From NCBI GenBank assembly GCA_018902385.1, contig JABSSW010000011.1, positions 372,001-436,000 on the forward strand: 64,000 nucleotides of DNA. Reading direction: 5' to 3'. Position numbers and translations under genes: made by a program. Positions 45,401 through 57,247 of the stretch are shown piece by piece. The stretch comes from Physcia stellaris. Its lineage: Eukaryota; Ascomycota; Lecanoromycetes; Caliciales; Physciaceae. Positions within the stretch are counted from its first letter, which is position 1; every line of letters begins with the position of its first letter. The notes under the pieces were generated by a model. That model worked only from the letters and a program-made list of their open reading frames with translations, was not told the origin of the DNA and searched no databases.

Positions 45401-45894
45401 GAACGACGTGCAGTTCAAGTCATTCAGTATCAGTCGACGAGGAACGACGTGCCGTTCAAGTCATTCAGTATCAGCAGACGAGGAACGACGTGCCGTTCAA
45501 GTCATTTAGTGCAGACCGTGAACAACGTGTCGTTCAGGTCAAGTCAGTATCGTGTGTTAATAAGTCTGGAACAACGTGCCGTTCGGGTCAGAAAATACAG
45601 CGTGTTAGTGGACCGTGAACGACGTGCTGTTCAGGTCATTCAGAAAGCTCGTGAACGACGTGCTGTTCAGGGCAGAATCAGTGTCTACAGGCTAGGAACG
45701 ACGTGCAGTTCAAGCCATTCAGCGTAGAGTATCAGCAGACGAGGAACGACGTGCCGTTCAAGTCATTCAGTGCGAATATCAGCAGACGAGGAACGACGTG
45801 CCGTTCAAGTCTTCAGTGCAAAATATCAGCAGACAGAGAACGACGTGCCGTTCGAGTCTTTCAGCATCAAACGACGAAAAACGACGTGCCGTTC
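45401..45894 (+). repeat. Array of 12 short hairpin units in the element leader
   Basis: Twelve copies of a 16-base core, GAACGACGTGCCGTTC or close variants, spaced about 30-60 bp apart, with partly conserved spacers (AAGTCATTCAGTATCAGCAG). Each core can fold as a GAACG/CGTTC stem with a six-base loop containing the self-complementary ACGT. The arms GAAC and GTTC are kept in almost all copies, and CCG-to-CTG variants keep a G-U pair. The array lies between the left LTR and gag and is probably untranslated. Confidence 0.8.
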
Positions 45895-46239
45895 AAGTCA
45901 TTCAGCAGTAACATCGATATCAGCGGACCAGGTCGTTAAGGGGCTCCGTTACGTTGTGAATATCCGGTGTTACCGGAACACCACCAGAATCAGAAACAAC
46001 CCATATCTACTTCACGGCAGTGCAAACACCAGTGATTCATATAACTATCTGACAGAGGATTCACCAGGTGTGTTTCGTACGAGTTTATCACCCGGGTAAC
46101 TAGTGCCAGCGAGCTAGTGAGAAGTAACGACATACGCATATACTTGAAGGCTCTCAGGGAGGGTCTGCACTTAAACTTCTTAATATTCGGAACAAGAATC
46201 TGGTCTGCAAAAGCTTCTGAGCATTACCTCCTGCCTTGA

Positions 46240-48300
46240 TACTCACTACTCAGAAAGTGTCTTCACCTAAGAAAGAGGCCGTGGCCTCACCATTTACTGT
46301 CTATCGAGAACGCCAATTCTTTACACCGTCACTTGATACGAGTCGGGCTAGTAGTCCTGTTCACTCGGACATTGGTTCGGAGGATCAACTATCCACTACG
46401 CTACCTGAAGGATACATCCATCAGTCACATAGTCCTAGTCCTGCCCCGTCCATAAGAGGTCCTATAGAACAAGAAGATTCCGTCCATCCAGGAGAGTCAA
46501 CTAGTTGGGCTAGCAATATCGTCGACTCTCTTAGTAGTCTAGTACAACAACCATCCACTGTCCAGAGTCAGCCAGTCAAGCCTATCAAGATGGGGAAGCC
46601 TCAGTTGAACTATTTCACTGGAAACAAGCCTGCACGACGGTGGCTTCAAGAAGCCAAGAAGGCACTCGACGATGACCTTGAACCAGGTGAATGGATTGCA
46701 GAAATCGAGTCAAAGCTGGAGGGCGAAGCCGGATCATGGGCAGAAGGGTCATTCACGATTCAGCAGATGATCAAGAAAGGTGCCGAAGCTAACATTGCCG
46801 ACAAGAATACCTTCGTGACATTGTTGTTGGAGCGATTCCCAGGGGGAAGGCCAAACAAGAAACTCGGAAGGATTGGCTTGACAAGCTGAAGGCAGTTCAA
46901 CAGCAGGAAAATGAGGCTTTGGACGACTATTACGAACGTGTGGCTAACCTCTTCCGTGCAGCCGGAGGAGCCGATGATAGAGATGATACCACCATGGATG
47001 TAGCTATTGAACAATTTGTCGCAGGGCTTCACGATCCTGCCTTACGACGAAAGGTCAAGACGAAATATGTAGACGTCACTAAGGGCTTTCAGACGTTAAA
47101 GGGTGTTTACGAAGCGGCCGAAGGCCAGTCTGCAGTCTTGAAATCGAAGGAGAAAGATCGGGCGGAGCAGTTGAGAGTGGATAATGACAAGGAGCTTGTG
47201 GACCTACGAAATGCAATTAACTCCTGGAAACCGGGTATGCATCATCAAGCAGACGAAGCCAAGGAGATTCAGGTACGGCTGGCCAAGTTAGGACTCGACT
47301 TGAGTAGCTTCGCAGCAATATCTCGTCCTGCACGTCAACTACACCGTATAGCCAGCAAGGACCGTATACAGGATGTTACTAACACGGAGCCTACTTCAAA
47401 TCTGCAGCAATACTCAGGATACTCGCCGCAAGACTCGCGTGGTCAGCAACAACCAGTTGTACTCGCCGCAGCAGCTAATGAAACAATACAACCCCGTGAG
47501 CGACGTCAGCCCGGACCAGGTTTGATTATACGTCAGCAGCAAGAGAATCAGGCGTTCTGGCTTATCCGATGGGGTCATTACAATCGGATCATCAACGGTC
47601 TCCTTGAGTATAGTCGAGACAAGCATGGTAGAGTTTGCATACGATGCGGTGAAACAGGGCATATACTTCGCGAATGTACGGTGGATGAACAGAATCGCTT
47701 AGGATATGCAGCCGCACGTTTGTTAAAATGGTTGATTGGCATAGAGACCCCTGTAGCACTCGAGGAAATTGCTCAGACGAAATTGAAGCGGCCTACTGGC
47801 TTACCTGCTCCAGCAGCCCCACCGGCACAAGTAGCAGCAATAACGAGTATACCATTCAACACTCAGCAACCTGCGGTAAATGCGGTGTACTACACATACG
47901 GTACAGGAAAATGTAGCGAAAACGGAAATCAGCATGTCTCCGCAGCAGAGTACGACGAAGTGTATAACCCGGACAACTTTGTACCGGAAATGAGAGGGCC
48001 AGCGTCAAGATTAGTACAGGTGGAAGAGTCCGACTCAGAGAACGAACAGCCTGAGGTGGATGAGGTCGCCACCCAGCGTCTTCTTGCAGTGGATTCAATT
48101 ACGGTATCTGCAGGTTCGGAGTATGACTCGGAGTCAGATGCCGGTCAGTCGGCGAGAGTCTATACGATAGAGACTCGAGGGAAAAAGAGACGAATGAAAC
48201 ACGACGGTGAGGCATCTGACGTAGAAGAAGAGCCTGCAGCGAAGTCACCTGAGCCTACCGAGAAGACGCCAGCAACAGCACCTGCCAAGAAGGGCGGAAA
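46240..48300 (+). pseudogene. gag region of the LTR element (fossil)
   Basis: Capsid-like helical region (for example LNYFTGNKPARRWLQEAKK) followed by one zinc knuckle, CIRCGETGHILREC (C-x2-C-x4-H-x4-C), near 47635-47680, then an acidic and Lys/Pro-rich tail. Boundaries are approximate. Part of a broken Ty3/gypsy element. Confidence 0.8.
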
Positions 48301-48499
48301 GAGGACCAAGAAGAGCATTGACAAGCCCAAGGAGTTGAAGAAAATCAATGCCCTGAAGGACAAGCCCCCGTTAGTGTTCAGGAAATTCTGGAGAGCAATA
48401 CTATTACCATGACCGTTATCCAGCTCTGCGCTATTTCACCTTTCTTTAGGGATGAGTTCAAGCGGTTAACTCTTGCTCCGCGCAAGCCACGAAAGAAAC

Positions 48500-51400
48500 A
48501 GGCCTCTACTAACACCGAAGTCTCTAGAGTAGGCCTGACCCAAGCTGACTTGTCAACGTTGAAACCAGGCATTAAGGAAATGACAAGGGAGTGGGCCGAA
48601 ATCAACAAGGATCTCACTGCATTCGGAGTGCCCGTTGTACTGCAGAAAGAAAACGGCTCGACTCGCTATTCGCTTGGATATCAACATGCTAAAGCGGATC
48701 AAGGTTCTGATCTGGTTCTCATTGACAGCAAGCTAGCTCATGACATGGGACTGAAGATTCATCATACGAGCGAGTTCGTCAAGCATCAGATAACAATGAC
48801 AGTGGCTAGCGGGCAACGGAAGGTTTTAAGTCATTGGGTTATGCTCAACATCAATGCGGAGGGTATCAAGCGTCGCCTTTTCGCATTCGTGAACCCACAC
48901 GCAATGGGTACGAAACTTCTATTAGGCCTCCCGTGGCTCAGAGCAGTGAAGGCCCAGCTGGATATTGCAGCCAAGACTATCACGATCGGTGACAAGATGC
49001 TGGATGAGAGTCCGATTATCATCAGCTCCCCGAGATTGCTGGATCCGCGTTGGCCAAGGGCATAATAGGAGCCGTCAAGAAAGAAAACAAGCGAGTCAAG
49101 GGAATAATGAACGGCCACCTTAAAGGGAGGGAGGAGAGTGAGGAGAGCTCGTCTGACGGAACGGACTCTGATACCGACGAGTCAAGTGATAGCGACTCGG
49201 ACGATTCTAACGATGCTGACGACGACGAGGATTTTCAATAGGTCCTGCGGATGACCATAAAGGACGCCCACGTGCTAGAAAGAAGAGTGAGGAGCATATT
49301 GATACTAATAATGAGAAGGTGGTGGAAGGAGCTGTTCCGGAGTCGACATTTCGGGTTTTCAAAGTAGGGCTGAATGAAGTCACCTCCTACGAAACCAGTC
49401 CGACGTGTCGCTGTGGTACCGAGTACGCTTGTTTAAAGCATCATGAGGCGGATGCGGACCTTCATGAATATCGTACATTGCAAGCCCAAGCGATTCTGGA
49501 TGGTAAGGAGGTGGAATGTGGATGTTCTGAGGGCATAAGATGTTTACTGCATTGGGATGAACAGAAGGAGCGGATGGAGGAAGAGGAGGAGGAAAATGCA
49601 ACCGAGGGACCTCACGTCAACAATACAGCTTTAGGCACTAATGCTGCCGTCGATAATCTCACTTCTACGTCATTTCCTACTCAACGACGCCTTATTCGAC
49701 GAACTATTGACGAGTCACAGTCATTGGAATTCCTGGAAGAGTGGAACAAGACTCAGAAAATCGAAATTGGGCGTGGCATACCGGACTCGGAACGACTGAA
49801 ATTCTTACAATTGGCCTGGACCTATCGTGATGCAACAGCTAACGATATCGCCGAAGTTCCTGCTACAGATCTAATTACTCATCGAGTTCATCCACGTCAA
49901 GGCCTGAAACCGTACGTAGCACGACAGCCACGCTTGACCAATGATAGGGAGTGGAGACTTCGCGAAATCATCCAGAAGGGCATTGATGCGGGCATGTACG
50001 AAAAGACCGTGACAGCAAATGGCCGTACTTCTCAATTCAGTTCATTACCCAAGCTGACTCGAAGGAAAGCGGGGAGGACCGCTTGGTTTTCAATTATCAC
50101 TACATCTACGAGGACCCACAAGGAAGCACTATGGAATTGTCTAGGAAGGTGCAAGAAATGATGTCGAATCCGAAGTGGAAGATGTTCTTCGGAGCCGATA
50201 TGAAGCATGGGTATTGGGGAGTGCCTGTACATCCAGAAGATCGTCATTATCTAGCATTTCACATACCAGGAATAGGACAGCTGCAACCAACAAGAATGCC
50301 TCAAGGGACTAGGACGTCGTCGTTCACGTTCACGGAGCTCATGAACATCCTGTTAGGGGCAATTCCTCCGCCTAATCCGGAGCCGTCATTGTTACATAAT
50401 GCAGATGGGTCAGATCCGAATGCTGGCTTCTATATCGATGACATATTTGGTGGATTCGAGACTTGGCAACAGTTATACGATTTCCTAGTGCAGCAATTCT
50501 TCCCACGCCTGGTATGGGGTAAGATGAGAGTATCCTTCGGGAAATTACGCATTGGGGTATTGGAAATCAAGTGTCTAGGTCAGATGTTCAGCATAGGGGC
50601 TCACTCAACATTAAACAGGGGTCAATAGACAAGATACGCAATTGGCCTGTGCCGCAAGACAAGACAGGAGTGAGAGGCTTCATGGGAGTAGTCAATGTTA
50701 CACGCAAATGGATATCGAACTTCAACGAAATAGCGAGACCTCTCCAACGACAACAAAGCAAAACAGTCGAATGGAAGTGGACCGAGTCCGAGGAATTGGC
50801 GTTTCTGACACTCAAGAAACTTGCGACTAACGTCATGAACATGTTTGGTCATGATCCTAACCTCCCAGTTGAAGCGTTTACAGACGCATCGAAATGGGGT
50901 ACCGGGATATACATTCGGCAGTTGCAAAACGGTGAAATGAGGCCAATTCTGTTCGACTCATACAATTTCACACCCACCCAACGCAGCTACGATACGTACA
51001 AGAAGGAGCTATTCGCAATTGTTCATTTCACTGGGAAGCACGAGCATTACTTCAACGCAAAGGACACGTCAATTATACACACGGACCACAAACCTCTTGT
51101 TGGATTCATGAATGCCAAGGAACACGAGGATATCTATGCACGTTGGGCCAACAAACTCAGGATGCACAATATCAAGCTGAAGTATATCGAGGGCGAAAAG
51201 AACGTCGTTGCAGACAGCCTATCACGGGTTATTTACAACGCCGAGGATTGTGAGCCGGATCAACTTGTCAAGGACTTGTATCAGGAAGCGGTCAAGCACG
51301 TGGACGATGACGAGTGGTTTTGGAAGACAGGAAAAGGAGGATATCGTGACATGCTCAAGAAATTGTCAGACGAAGATCGGAAGAAGCGTATTGAAGAGTA

Positions 51401-53003
51401 CGGTGACAAGGTCAGTCCGAAGGTATATCAGACGACTTGTTATGAGAGGGAAATGTCTTCGACATGTCCTATTGGTTGGACCACATTCAAGAAGGACATA
51501 CCCTCATTCGAGGCCGAAGGACAAGGAGTTGAGGAGGATGCACCTCGAAGCCTATTAACAACAGTAACGGCCAATGACGAGAGTGAGGCGGTTGAACCAG
51601 ATTACATCAATGACGAATGGTATTCGGATATCTACAAGTACTACGCGTGGGACCAAGCACCTGAAGTAGACAAGGCAACGATGGCAGCATTCAAACGCAA
51701 AGTAAATACCTATCGATACGACGAAACGAGTAAACGGCTACTGCATAAGTACAAAGATGGATACTGCGTCTGCTTACAGAAGGACGAAATTGCGCCACTG
51801 CTACAAGAAGTGCATGACGAAGCAGGTCACTTTTCTACTAATATAGTACTCGCTCGCATTAAAGGCAAGGTATATTGGCCATATATGGCCTCGGATGTCA
51901 AAGCCTACGTACAGGGATGCATGGAGTGTGCTCTATGGGCACCGGCAATGAGGACAGTACCGCTGAAGCCCATTCAGACGTATCAGCCGTATGACCTATT
52001 CGGCATTGACTTCATTGATTGGCCGGAACCTTCAAAGTATGGTTACAAGCATATTTGCAACATGGTGGATTACTTTTCGGGACGCCTATTTCCATATCCA
52101 ACAATCAGCACCAAGACCAAAGATGTGAAACAAGCGTTCGAATATCATAAAGCTAGTGGTCACCCTATGCCAGCTGCAGCCTATTGGGACGCCGATACCG
52201 CATTCCAGTCGTCGGAAATGGCCGGGGAACTCAAGGATCTCAACATCGTTCCTATTCAAGCACCCAGTCAGTCACATAAGTCAGTGGGAGTGATAGAACG
52301 AGCCAATAGGATTCTGCGCGAGGCAATGAACAAAATGAAGAAGGAGGACGAGGATTTCGTTGATACACTCCGCCGAGCTGCACCTGCATGCAATGAGAGA
52401 CATATTGAACATCTGGGCTACTCACCTGACGAAATAATCTTCGGAGTCGAGCCACGTGCACCCGCAACAGTCAGTCTCGTTCAAGCAGCCATCCGTGGTG
52501 AAAAGACCGTGTTACCGACGCCTGAGGAAATGACCTCGCTCATTTGGGACCATATGGCACGTCGTGAGGAGCTTCGTAAGGATGTTGTCAAGCGAACTGG
52601 TAAGGCGAAGCAGAGGATGAAAGAACGATATGACGCCGGCGTCAAGCAACAGGAGTACCTCCCCGGGCAGATTGTATTCCTTAGGGACTCAAATCCAATA
52701 CACAATAAGGCAGAACCACGTTGGAATGGACCGTTCGTGATAGCAGGATTCGGTGGAGAGCACGGATCAAGCTACAAGCTCAGAACCCTCGAAAACAAGT
52801 CAGCACCGAACACCCATCATGGGGACCAATTGAGGGTATTTCGTGAACGTACCGGATACCTGCGCAAGGCCAACGAAGAAGACCTTCCAGTGATGAGGAA
52901 CTTGAGGAGGACACGTAGGAAGGTGATGAAGAGGGCACGTAAGGAAACAGCGAAGGAACAGGCGTTTCGAGGCTTCGTTTATGAGGATCCTGGCCGTCGT
53001 TAA
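48500..53003 (+). pseudogene. pol region of the LTR element (fossil)
   Basis: Parts in order, with approximate positions: retropepsin-like protease (48.65-49.0 kb), an acidic linker, reverse transcriptase (49.9-50.6 kb, with YIDDIF), RNase H (50.85-51.25 kb; FTDASKWGTGIY, HTDHKPLVGF, ADSLSR), integrase (51.8-52.45 kb; H-x4-H and C-x2-C zinc part, then the D, D, E core with FGIDFIDWP and VIERANRILREA), and a GPF-type module (WNGPFVIAGFGGEHG) near 52.75 kb. The region is broken. Confidence 0.88.
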
Positions 53004-53348
53004 GGCCCCTGCTGACGAGTTAGAACACGTATCCGAAACAGGCAATTGCCTCGGCATCGTACAAGGTCAAATAGAACGAAATAACGAGGACTTCGAAGCA
53101 TAGCATGGTTCCGGTCAAAGGTTGTTGCGAAGCCGAGTACAATATGACTGGCCATTGGGCAGGAAGCTGGACTTACTAAGCTGGATTTTCAGTCATCCCA
53201 TACAACGCTTGAATTCGGCCTTGCTCTACAACCACACCACGTCTTGCTTTGCCTTATCCTTGGAGTTCATGACGCATTATCATACACTGATTCGCATAAC
53301 GTGTTAGTCGGACGGTTTGTTGTTGTTGTCGGGGACGACAACTTGTTA

Positions 53349-53359
53349 TGAGAGGGAAA
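53349..53359 (+). other. Polypurine tract before the right LTR
   Basis: TGAGAGGGAAA ends directly at the first base of the right LTR, the usual position of the plus-strand primer in LTR retrotransposons. Confidence 0.6.
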
Positions 53360-53581
53360 TGTTGGCAGGGAGGAGTGCGAAAATGGCTGGGCAACGAAAA
53401 CTAGGGTTGATAGGGTTAGCCCTATTGGCATGACATACGATTGTTTATGAAACACCTTCATGAGATATGCAGTTTGTACATACTTCCACCTAGATACCTA
53501 CCACCCAATAAGACTATCCTTGAAGGCATTACATCATTCTATTTCGTACGTTTTGACGATGTGCTAGTGAGCCACTTTTCT
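53360..53581 (+). repeat. Right LTR
   Basis: 222 bp copy of the left LTR, with about a dozen differences, over half of them within 12 bp near 53430-53455. Followed by TCCGT. Confidence 0.9.
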
Positions 53582-53586
53582 TCCGT
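53582..53586. repeat. Target site duplication, right copy (TCCGT)
   Basis: Matches the five bases before the left LTR. Confidence 0.85.
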
Positions 53587-54088
53587 CGACTTTCTTTCTC
53601 AACTTCTCTTAGCGTGCTCCCCCTTTTAGCGTGTTTCTATTTTGGTGTTCCGACTTCACTGAGTTGAGAACTTTCCATCACTTCGGGAACGGACCTGCGG
53701 TTACCCGACTTGGGACAGAATCGTGAGATGTTATTCACAAGATGCGATGATGCGTGACCGCTCACTCAACCAGCGCTCATTGAAGTCCTCTCTCGAGCAT
53801 CTGATATGATCACGATCTAGTGATTCGAAGCGATGGCATCGAGCTATATTCATTGACAACCTGATACCGCATGAACCATCAAAAGGAAGGATTCAACAGC
53901 CTCGATTGTCTAACAATAGTGTATCCCTACCTACTACACTCCCCAACAGTCCAAATCCCAACCCGATCCACGGCTACTACACTACGCTCACAACAAATCC
54001 ACATCCCATGCCTCTCTCGCCCTTGTCCACAAATCAATCCCTCTTCCATCCATCTCCATCTCCCCCACAGTGCCCTCATCCCTGATCC
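53587..54088. other. Intergenic stretch after the LTR element
   Basis: About 500 bp up to the stop of the F-box gene. It is probably the former upstream region of the BEM46-type gene plus the 3' region of the F-box gene. No gene recognised. Confidence 0.45.
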
Positions 54089-57000
54089 CTAGTCCTTCAT
54101 CCTCCCAAACCCCACCATGCGACCGCCTTTCACCCCTCTCCCTGTCCCACACCCCCCATCCCTCCCCCAACCCCCGAAATCAGGAACCCAATCCTCAGCC
54201 TCCAACTCCATCTGACTCCCACTCCACCTCCTCTTCAAACCCGGAACAGAAAGGGCAAAAGCGCTGCTGACCCACTCGATCGTCTGCCGATCGGGGTCGA
54301 AGCCGCTCTTCCGCGTCTCTGCATCTTCGTGGTGGGGTGGTTCGGCGAAGGGGAGGGAGAGGGTCGGGGTGGTGTTTAGACGGCGGCGTTTATGGGGATT
54401 AGGTGGAGGGCTGGGTGGTGGGATGGTATTAAAGTTGGGGATGATGGGTTGGGAAGGGTAATCTTCGGAAGCGTCGTGCATGGAGACATCTGAGCGGTGA
54501 AGAGGAGTATTATTGAGGGGACTGGGAGCGCGAACGCGAGTATCCAGGTCGAAAGGGATGTCTTCGCCCGAGAAATAGCCCTCATCTTCGTCAGCATCGT
54601 GCATTGAGATATCCGAGTTTTCTCCTCTTGGGCGTGCTTGGATCGAGTCTACGGTCAGGGGCTCGGATTCTGAAGCTGTCCCATCATAGCCAGGTTCCTG
54701 TCTGCTAAGCGGTGCATCTTCCATCTTCCAGTCTCCCTCTTGGTCCACTTCGTCCTCGATGCGAAAGCCCAACTCATCGTTTAGCGCTTTGTAAAATCTC
54801 ACGTTCTTGTGCTGACCAATGTCCAGTTCCCAGCTGTACCCCCTGCTAAAAGATGAGAACGCCCAGACCCTGACACCACCCGCATCGCCTTGGACCGCGA
54901 CATCCACAAGCCCATCGATGTGTCCAACTTCAATGCCTTGTATCTGGACAGGCCAGAGAGCAAACCCACTCCCGCCTTCACTGGTAGTGGCATAAGCGCC
55001 CCAAGTCTCAAGCCAGTCCCATTGGTTGCTTCCACGTCCAGCGCGGAAAATATCAGCTGGAACCGAGAATACGTAAACATTCCCATCCTCGTAGCCCACA
55101 ACGATCCGTGGACCCCAGGAGAGTTCAGTGGCGACGGCATAGCATGTAGGCTTACATTCTTGCCCATTTGGTCTCAAGAAAGTTGCCATGGTAGAGAGCC
55201 GCTTACCAATGGTCTCGTCGTCCTGGTTGTCGACCCCAAGAGATACGTGTCCGCTCTCAGCGTCAAGAAAGAGCACGTGCCAACCATCGCTGCAGGGTTT
55301 GGCCTTGTAGTAGCTAGGTTTATCCCGGTTTCTCTGGTTATGGTCGTCGTGGAATCCAAGGTCACTCATACTCTCCAAGACCATAGCATTCTCTATTTCC
55401 GCAACCTCGTGGGGAGCCAATCTCTCTAGGATCGAGGCTCTCTCCTCTGGTGACGCAGAACTTGAGATCAGCCTCAGTTGTCTAGATGTGTCGTCCAATC
55501 GAGGAGCTAGAAAGTAGAGATATTCGCTTGATTTCTCAGACGGGAACCACCGATTTTGCTTTTGGTCGCTGACAAGATCTTTCCAGTGTAGCTCAATACC
55601 AGTAGTACAACCAAAGGCTACGCAAAGTCGTTGAGGGCTTACGGCCACACTGAGCGGAGGATGATCGGTAGAGCAGACATTGCGGAACATCAGTTGATCA
55701 TTCGGAGAAGAGGGCGCGCTGTCGTACTGTTCTGGGGAGACAGTATAAGGTAGATCTTCAAGGGCCCACGGATTCCTTGGTGAGTCGTCTTGAACCAGGC
55801 TTGAAAGCGGCAGTGGAAGCTCAACCTCGACTTCATCTTCCAGGAATTCGGATCGTCTTTTCGCGGATTTTACCCAAGTCGGGATCCGCACTTTAGGCAT
55901 AACGAACCTAGGCGTTTCCCTGTAATCTTCGGCAAGGTTACAAACAAGGCCGATACGATCTTCCAAAAGAGCAGCTACCAGATATGAGCCTGATGAGGTG
56001 TCCATCGATACTGCTAGTACCCTCTGGGGGCATGTGAAGCTTTTCAGTGCTTGAGGGCCTTTCTGAGGTGCACGGAGAGCCGCAGCACTGTCTTCCCCAA
56101 TGCAAAAGACAAAAATCGTTCTATGTTGAAACAAGATAAGGTATCGTCCGCATGTGCTGGGTACCAGCTGTAGTGGTAGGGTATCTCGATCAAGCACGAA
56201 TCCTCTGCTAAGCTTAGAAAAGTCGACTTCGCAACTTGGTGTCAGGGCTGGCTGTCGGCATGAATTCGGAAATCTAGACTGTTCATGACTCACTGATACT
56301 TCCGTTGGTGAAATAGAAAGACCGTTACCTGCCCAGTCCAGACGCAGCGCACATTCAGTGGCCACACGTTTGCTCAAGAGCCATTCTAGACCATTCGAGC
56401 TTTGTTCGAGGTCTCCTTCATGTAGCGCCTGATCTGCCAAAGCAGCAGTCCACCAACCACCGCGCTTAAGCATAAAGGTCAAGAGACGTGTCTCAAGACT
56501 CGCAATCATCCACACTCTACAAGTGTGCCTTGCAGCATTAAAGTCCACTGGAGACAAATGATAGTATATCTGCTCCATGATTTCTACGGGAATGCGAGTT
56601 ACAGCCCGCTGCCATGGTGGACGTACCTGCGATATGGCTGCCGACCAGGAACGACACGACAGGCGAATGGCAAGATAAGTATTGAAAGAGATATAATGAA
56701 CCAAGCGCTCAAAGAACCCCACTGGCAAGTCGATATCTCGATGTTGCCTACGCCGTATGCCTAGTATGGCAAAGGTGTCCCGATGCCCTCCAAAGCCCGT
56801 CAGGTCAAATGACTCCCGGTTGGAGTTTGGCTGCGCGGTGATGATTTCTGAGAGATTGGTTTGGACTCTTTCATAAGGGCGCGGCTCAAGTAATGAATCA
56901 TCAAAAACACTCTCTGGCTCTGCTGAGAAGTCGCGGCTAGCTAGTCGATCCTTCAGTGATTCCACGTCAAGACTCTCTGGTGCTACATTTCCAGCATCCC

Positions 57001-57247
57001 GCGACGATGTCCAAGAGACGAGATTCTTTGCCTTTTCGGCCTGGCTTCGGATTTTGCCAGTAAGAGGGCTTGCTCCGCCGCTGGAAGGTGTACGCGATTT
57101 ACTTAGCGTTATGGGAGACAAATCGGTGGGAGTGCTTCGATATGAATGAGTTCGGCTCGTGCGAGTAGAAGCTCTGTCCCGCAGAGGTTGATCATTGTGG
57201 CTCTTGATACCGAGGAGTTCTGTCAGGTGCAACTCAATGACAGACAT
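54089..57247 (-). CDS. Large F-box protein with propeller-like middle
   Basis: A single exon of 1,052 codons, start MSVIELHLTELLGIKSHND at 57247. A Ser/Arg-rich N terminus (about 130 residues) is followed by two adjacent F-box-like segments: LPVGFFERLVHYISFNTY with LAIRLSCRSW, then RIPVEIMEQIYYHLSPVD with FNAARHTCRVW. The middle has repeated beta-strand patterns (RYLILFQHRTIFVFCIG, YLVAALLEDRIGLVCNLA, VAFGCTTGIELHW, IVVGYEDGNVYVFSV, GGVRVWAFSSF), which suggest a WD-like propeller. The tail is acidic, then basic, with SFEEP-like low complexity. F-box proteins link substrates to SCF ubiquitin ligases; the propeller would be the substrate arm. No substrate can be named. The lack of introns over 3.2 kb is unusual for this window. 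Confidence 0.82.
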   Translation of the reverse strand: MSVIELHLTELLGIKSHNDQPLRDRASTRTSRTHSYRSTPTDLSPITLSKSRTPSSGGASPLTGKIRSQAEKAKNLVSWTSSRDAGNVAPESLDVESLKDRLASRDFSAEPESVFDDSLLEPRPYERVQTNLSEIITAQPNSNRESFDLTGFGGHRDTFAILGIRRRQHRDIDLPVGFFERLVHYISFNTYLAIRLSCRSWSAAISQVRPPWQRAVTRIPVEIMEQIYYHLSPVDFNAARHTCRVWMIASLETRLLTFMLKRGGWWTAALADQALHEGDLEQSSNGLEWLLSKRVATECALRLDWAGNGLSISPTEVSVSHEQSRFPNSCRQPALTPSCEVDFSKLSRGFVLDRDTLPLQLVPSTCGRYLILFQHRTIFVFCIGEDSAAALRAPQKGPQALKSFTCPQRVLAVSMDTSSGSYLVAALLEDRIGLVCNLAEDYRETPRFVMPKVRIPTWVKSAKRRSEFLEDEVEVELPLPLSSLVQDDSPRNPWALEDLPYTVSPEQYDSAPSSPNDQLMFRNVCSTDHPPLSVAVSPQRLCVAFGCTTGIELHWKDLVSDQKQNRWFPSEKSSEYLYFLAPRLDDTSRQLRLISSSASPEERASILERLAPHEVAEIENAMVLESMSDLGFHDDHNQRNRDKPSYYKAKPCSDGWHVLFLDAESGHVSLGVDNQDDETIGKRLSTMATFLRPNGQECKPTCYAVATELSWGPRIVVGYEDGNVYVFSVPADIFRAGRGSNQWDWLETWGAYATTSEGGSGFALWPVQIQGIEVGHIDGLVDVAVQGDAGGVRVWAFSSFSRGYSWELDIGQHKNVRFYKALNDELGFRIEDEVDQEGDWKMEDAPLSRQEPGYDGTASESEPLTVDSIQARPRGENSDISMHDADEDEGYFSGEDIPFDLDTRVRAPSPLNNTPLHRSDVSMHDASEDYPSQPIIPNFNTIPPPSPPPNPHKRRRLNTTPTLSLPFAEPPHHEDAETRKSGFDPDRQTIEWVSSAFALSVPGLKRRWSGSQMELEAEDWVPDFGGWGRDGGCGTGRGVKGGRMVGFGRMKD

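Larger units (their letters stand above)
44988..53581 (+). mobile_element. Ty3/gypsy LTR retrotransposon (fossil), about 8.6 kb
   Basis: One element with two LTRs of 222-223 bp, a leader with a tandem repeat array, a gag region with a CCHC knuckle, and a pol region in the order protease, reverse transcriptase, RNase H, integrase, the Ty3/gypsy (Metaviridae) order. Both ends and the 5 bp target duplication are preserved, so it is structurally complete, and no other element is inserted in it. The coding part does not read as one or two frames: I count roughly five breaks, although part of the frame structure could be the frameshift or read-through that this family uses. The LTRs differ at about a dozen positions in 223 (about 5-6%), more than half clustered within 12 bp, so the insertion is fairly recent but not fresh. 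Base composition is not AT-shifted, which argues against strong RIP. No chromodomain is visible after integrase. Confidence 0.93.

Noticed and set aside
45401-45894. CRISPR-like array
   Set aside because: Repeat cores are 16 bp with irregular, partly conserved spacers, in a eukaryotic LTR element; it is a leader minisatellite.
45449-46099. Open frames encoding RRGTTCRSSH-type repeats
   Set aside because: They only reflect the tandem hairpin units read in different frames; no consistent start or domain.
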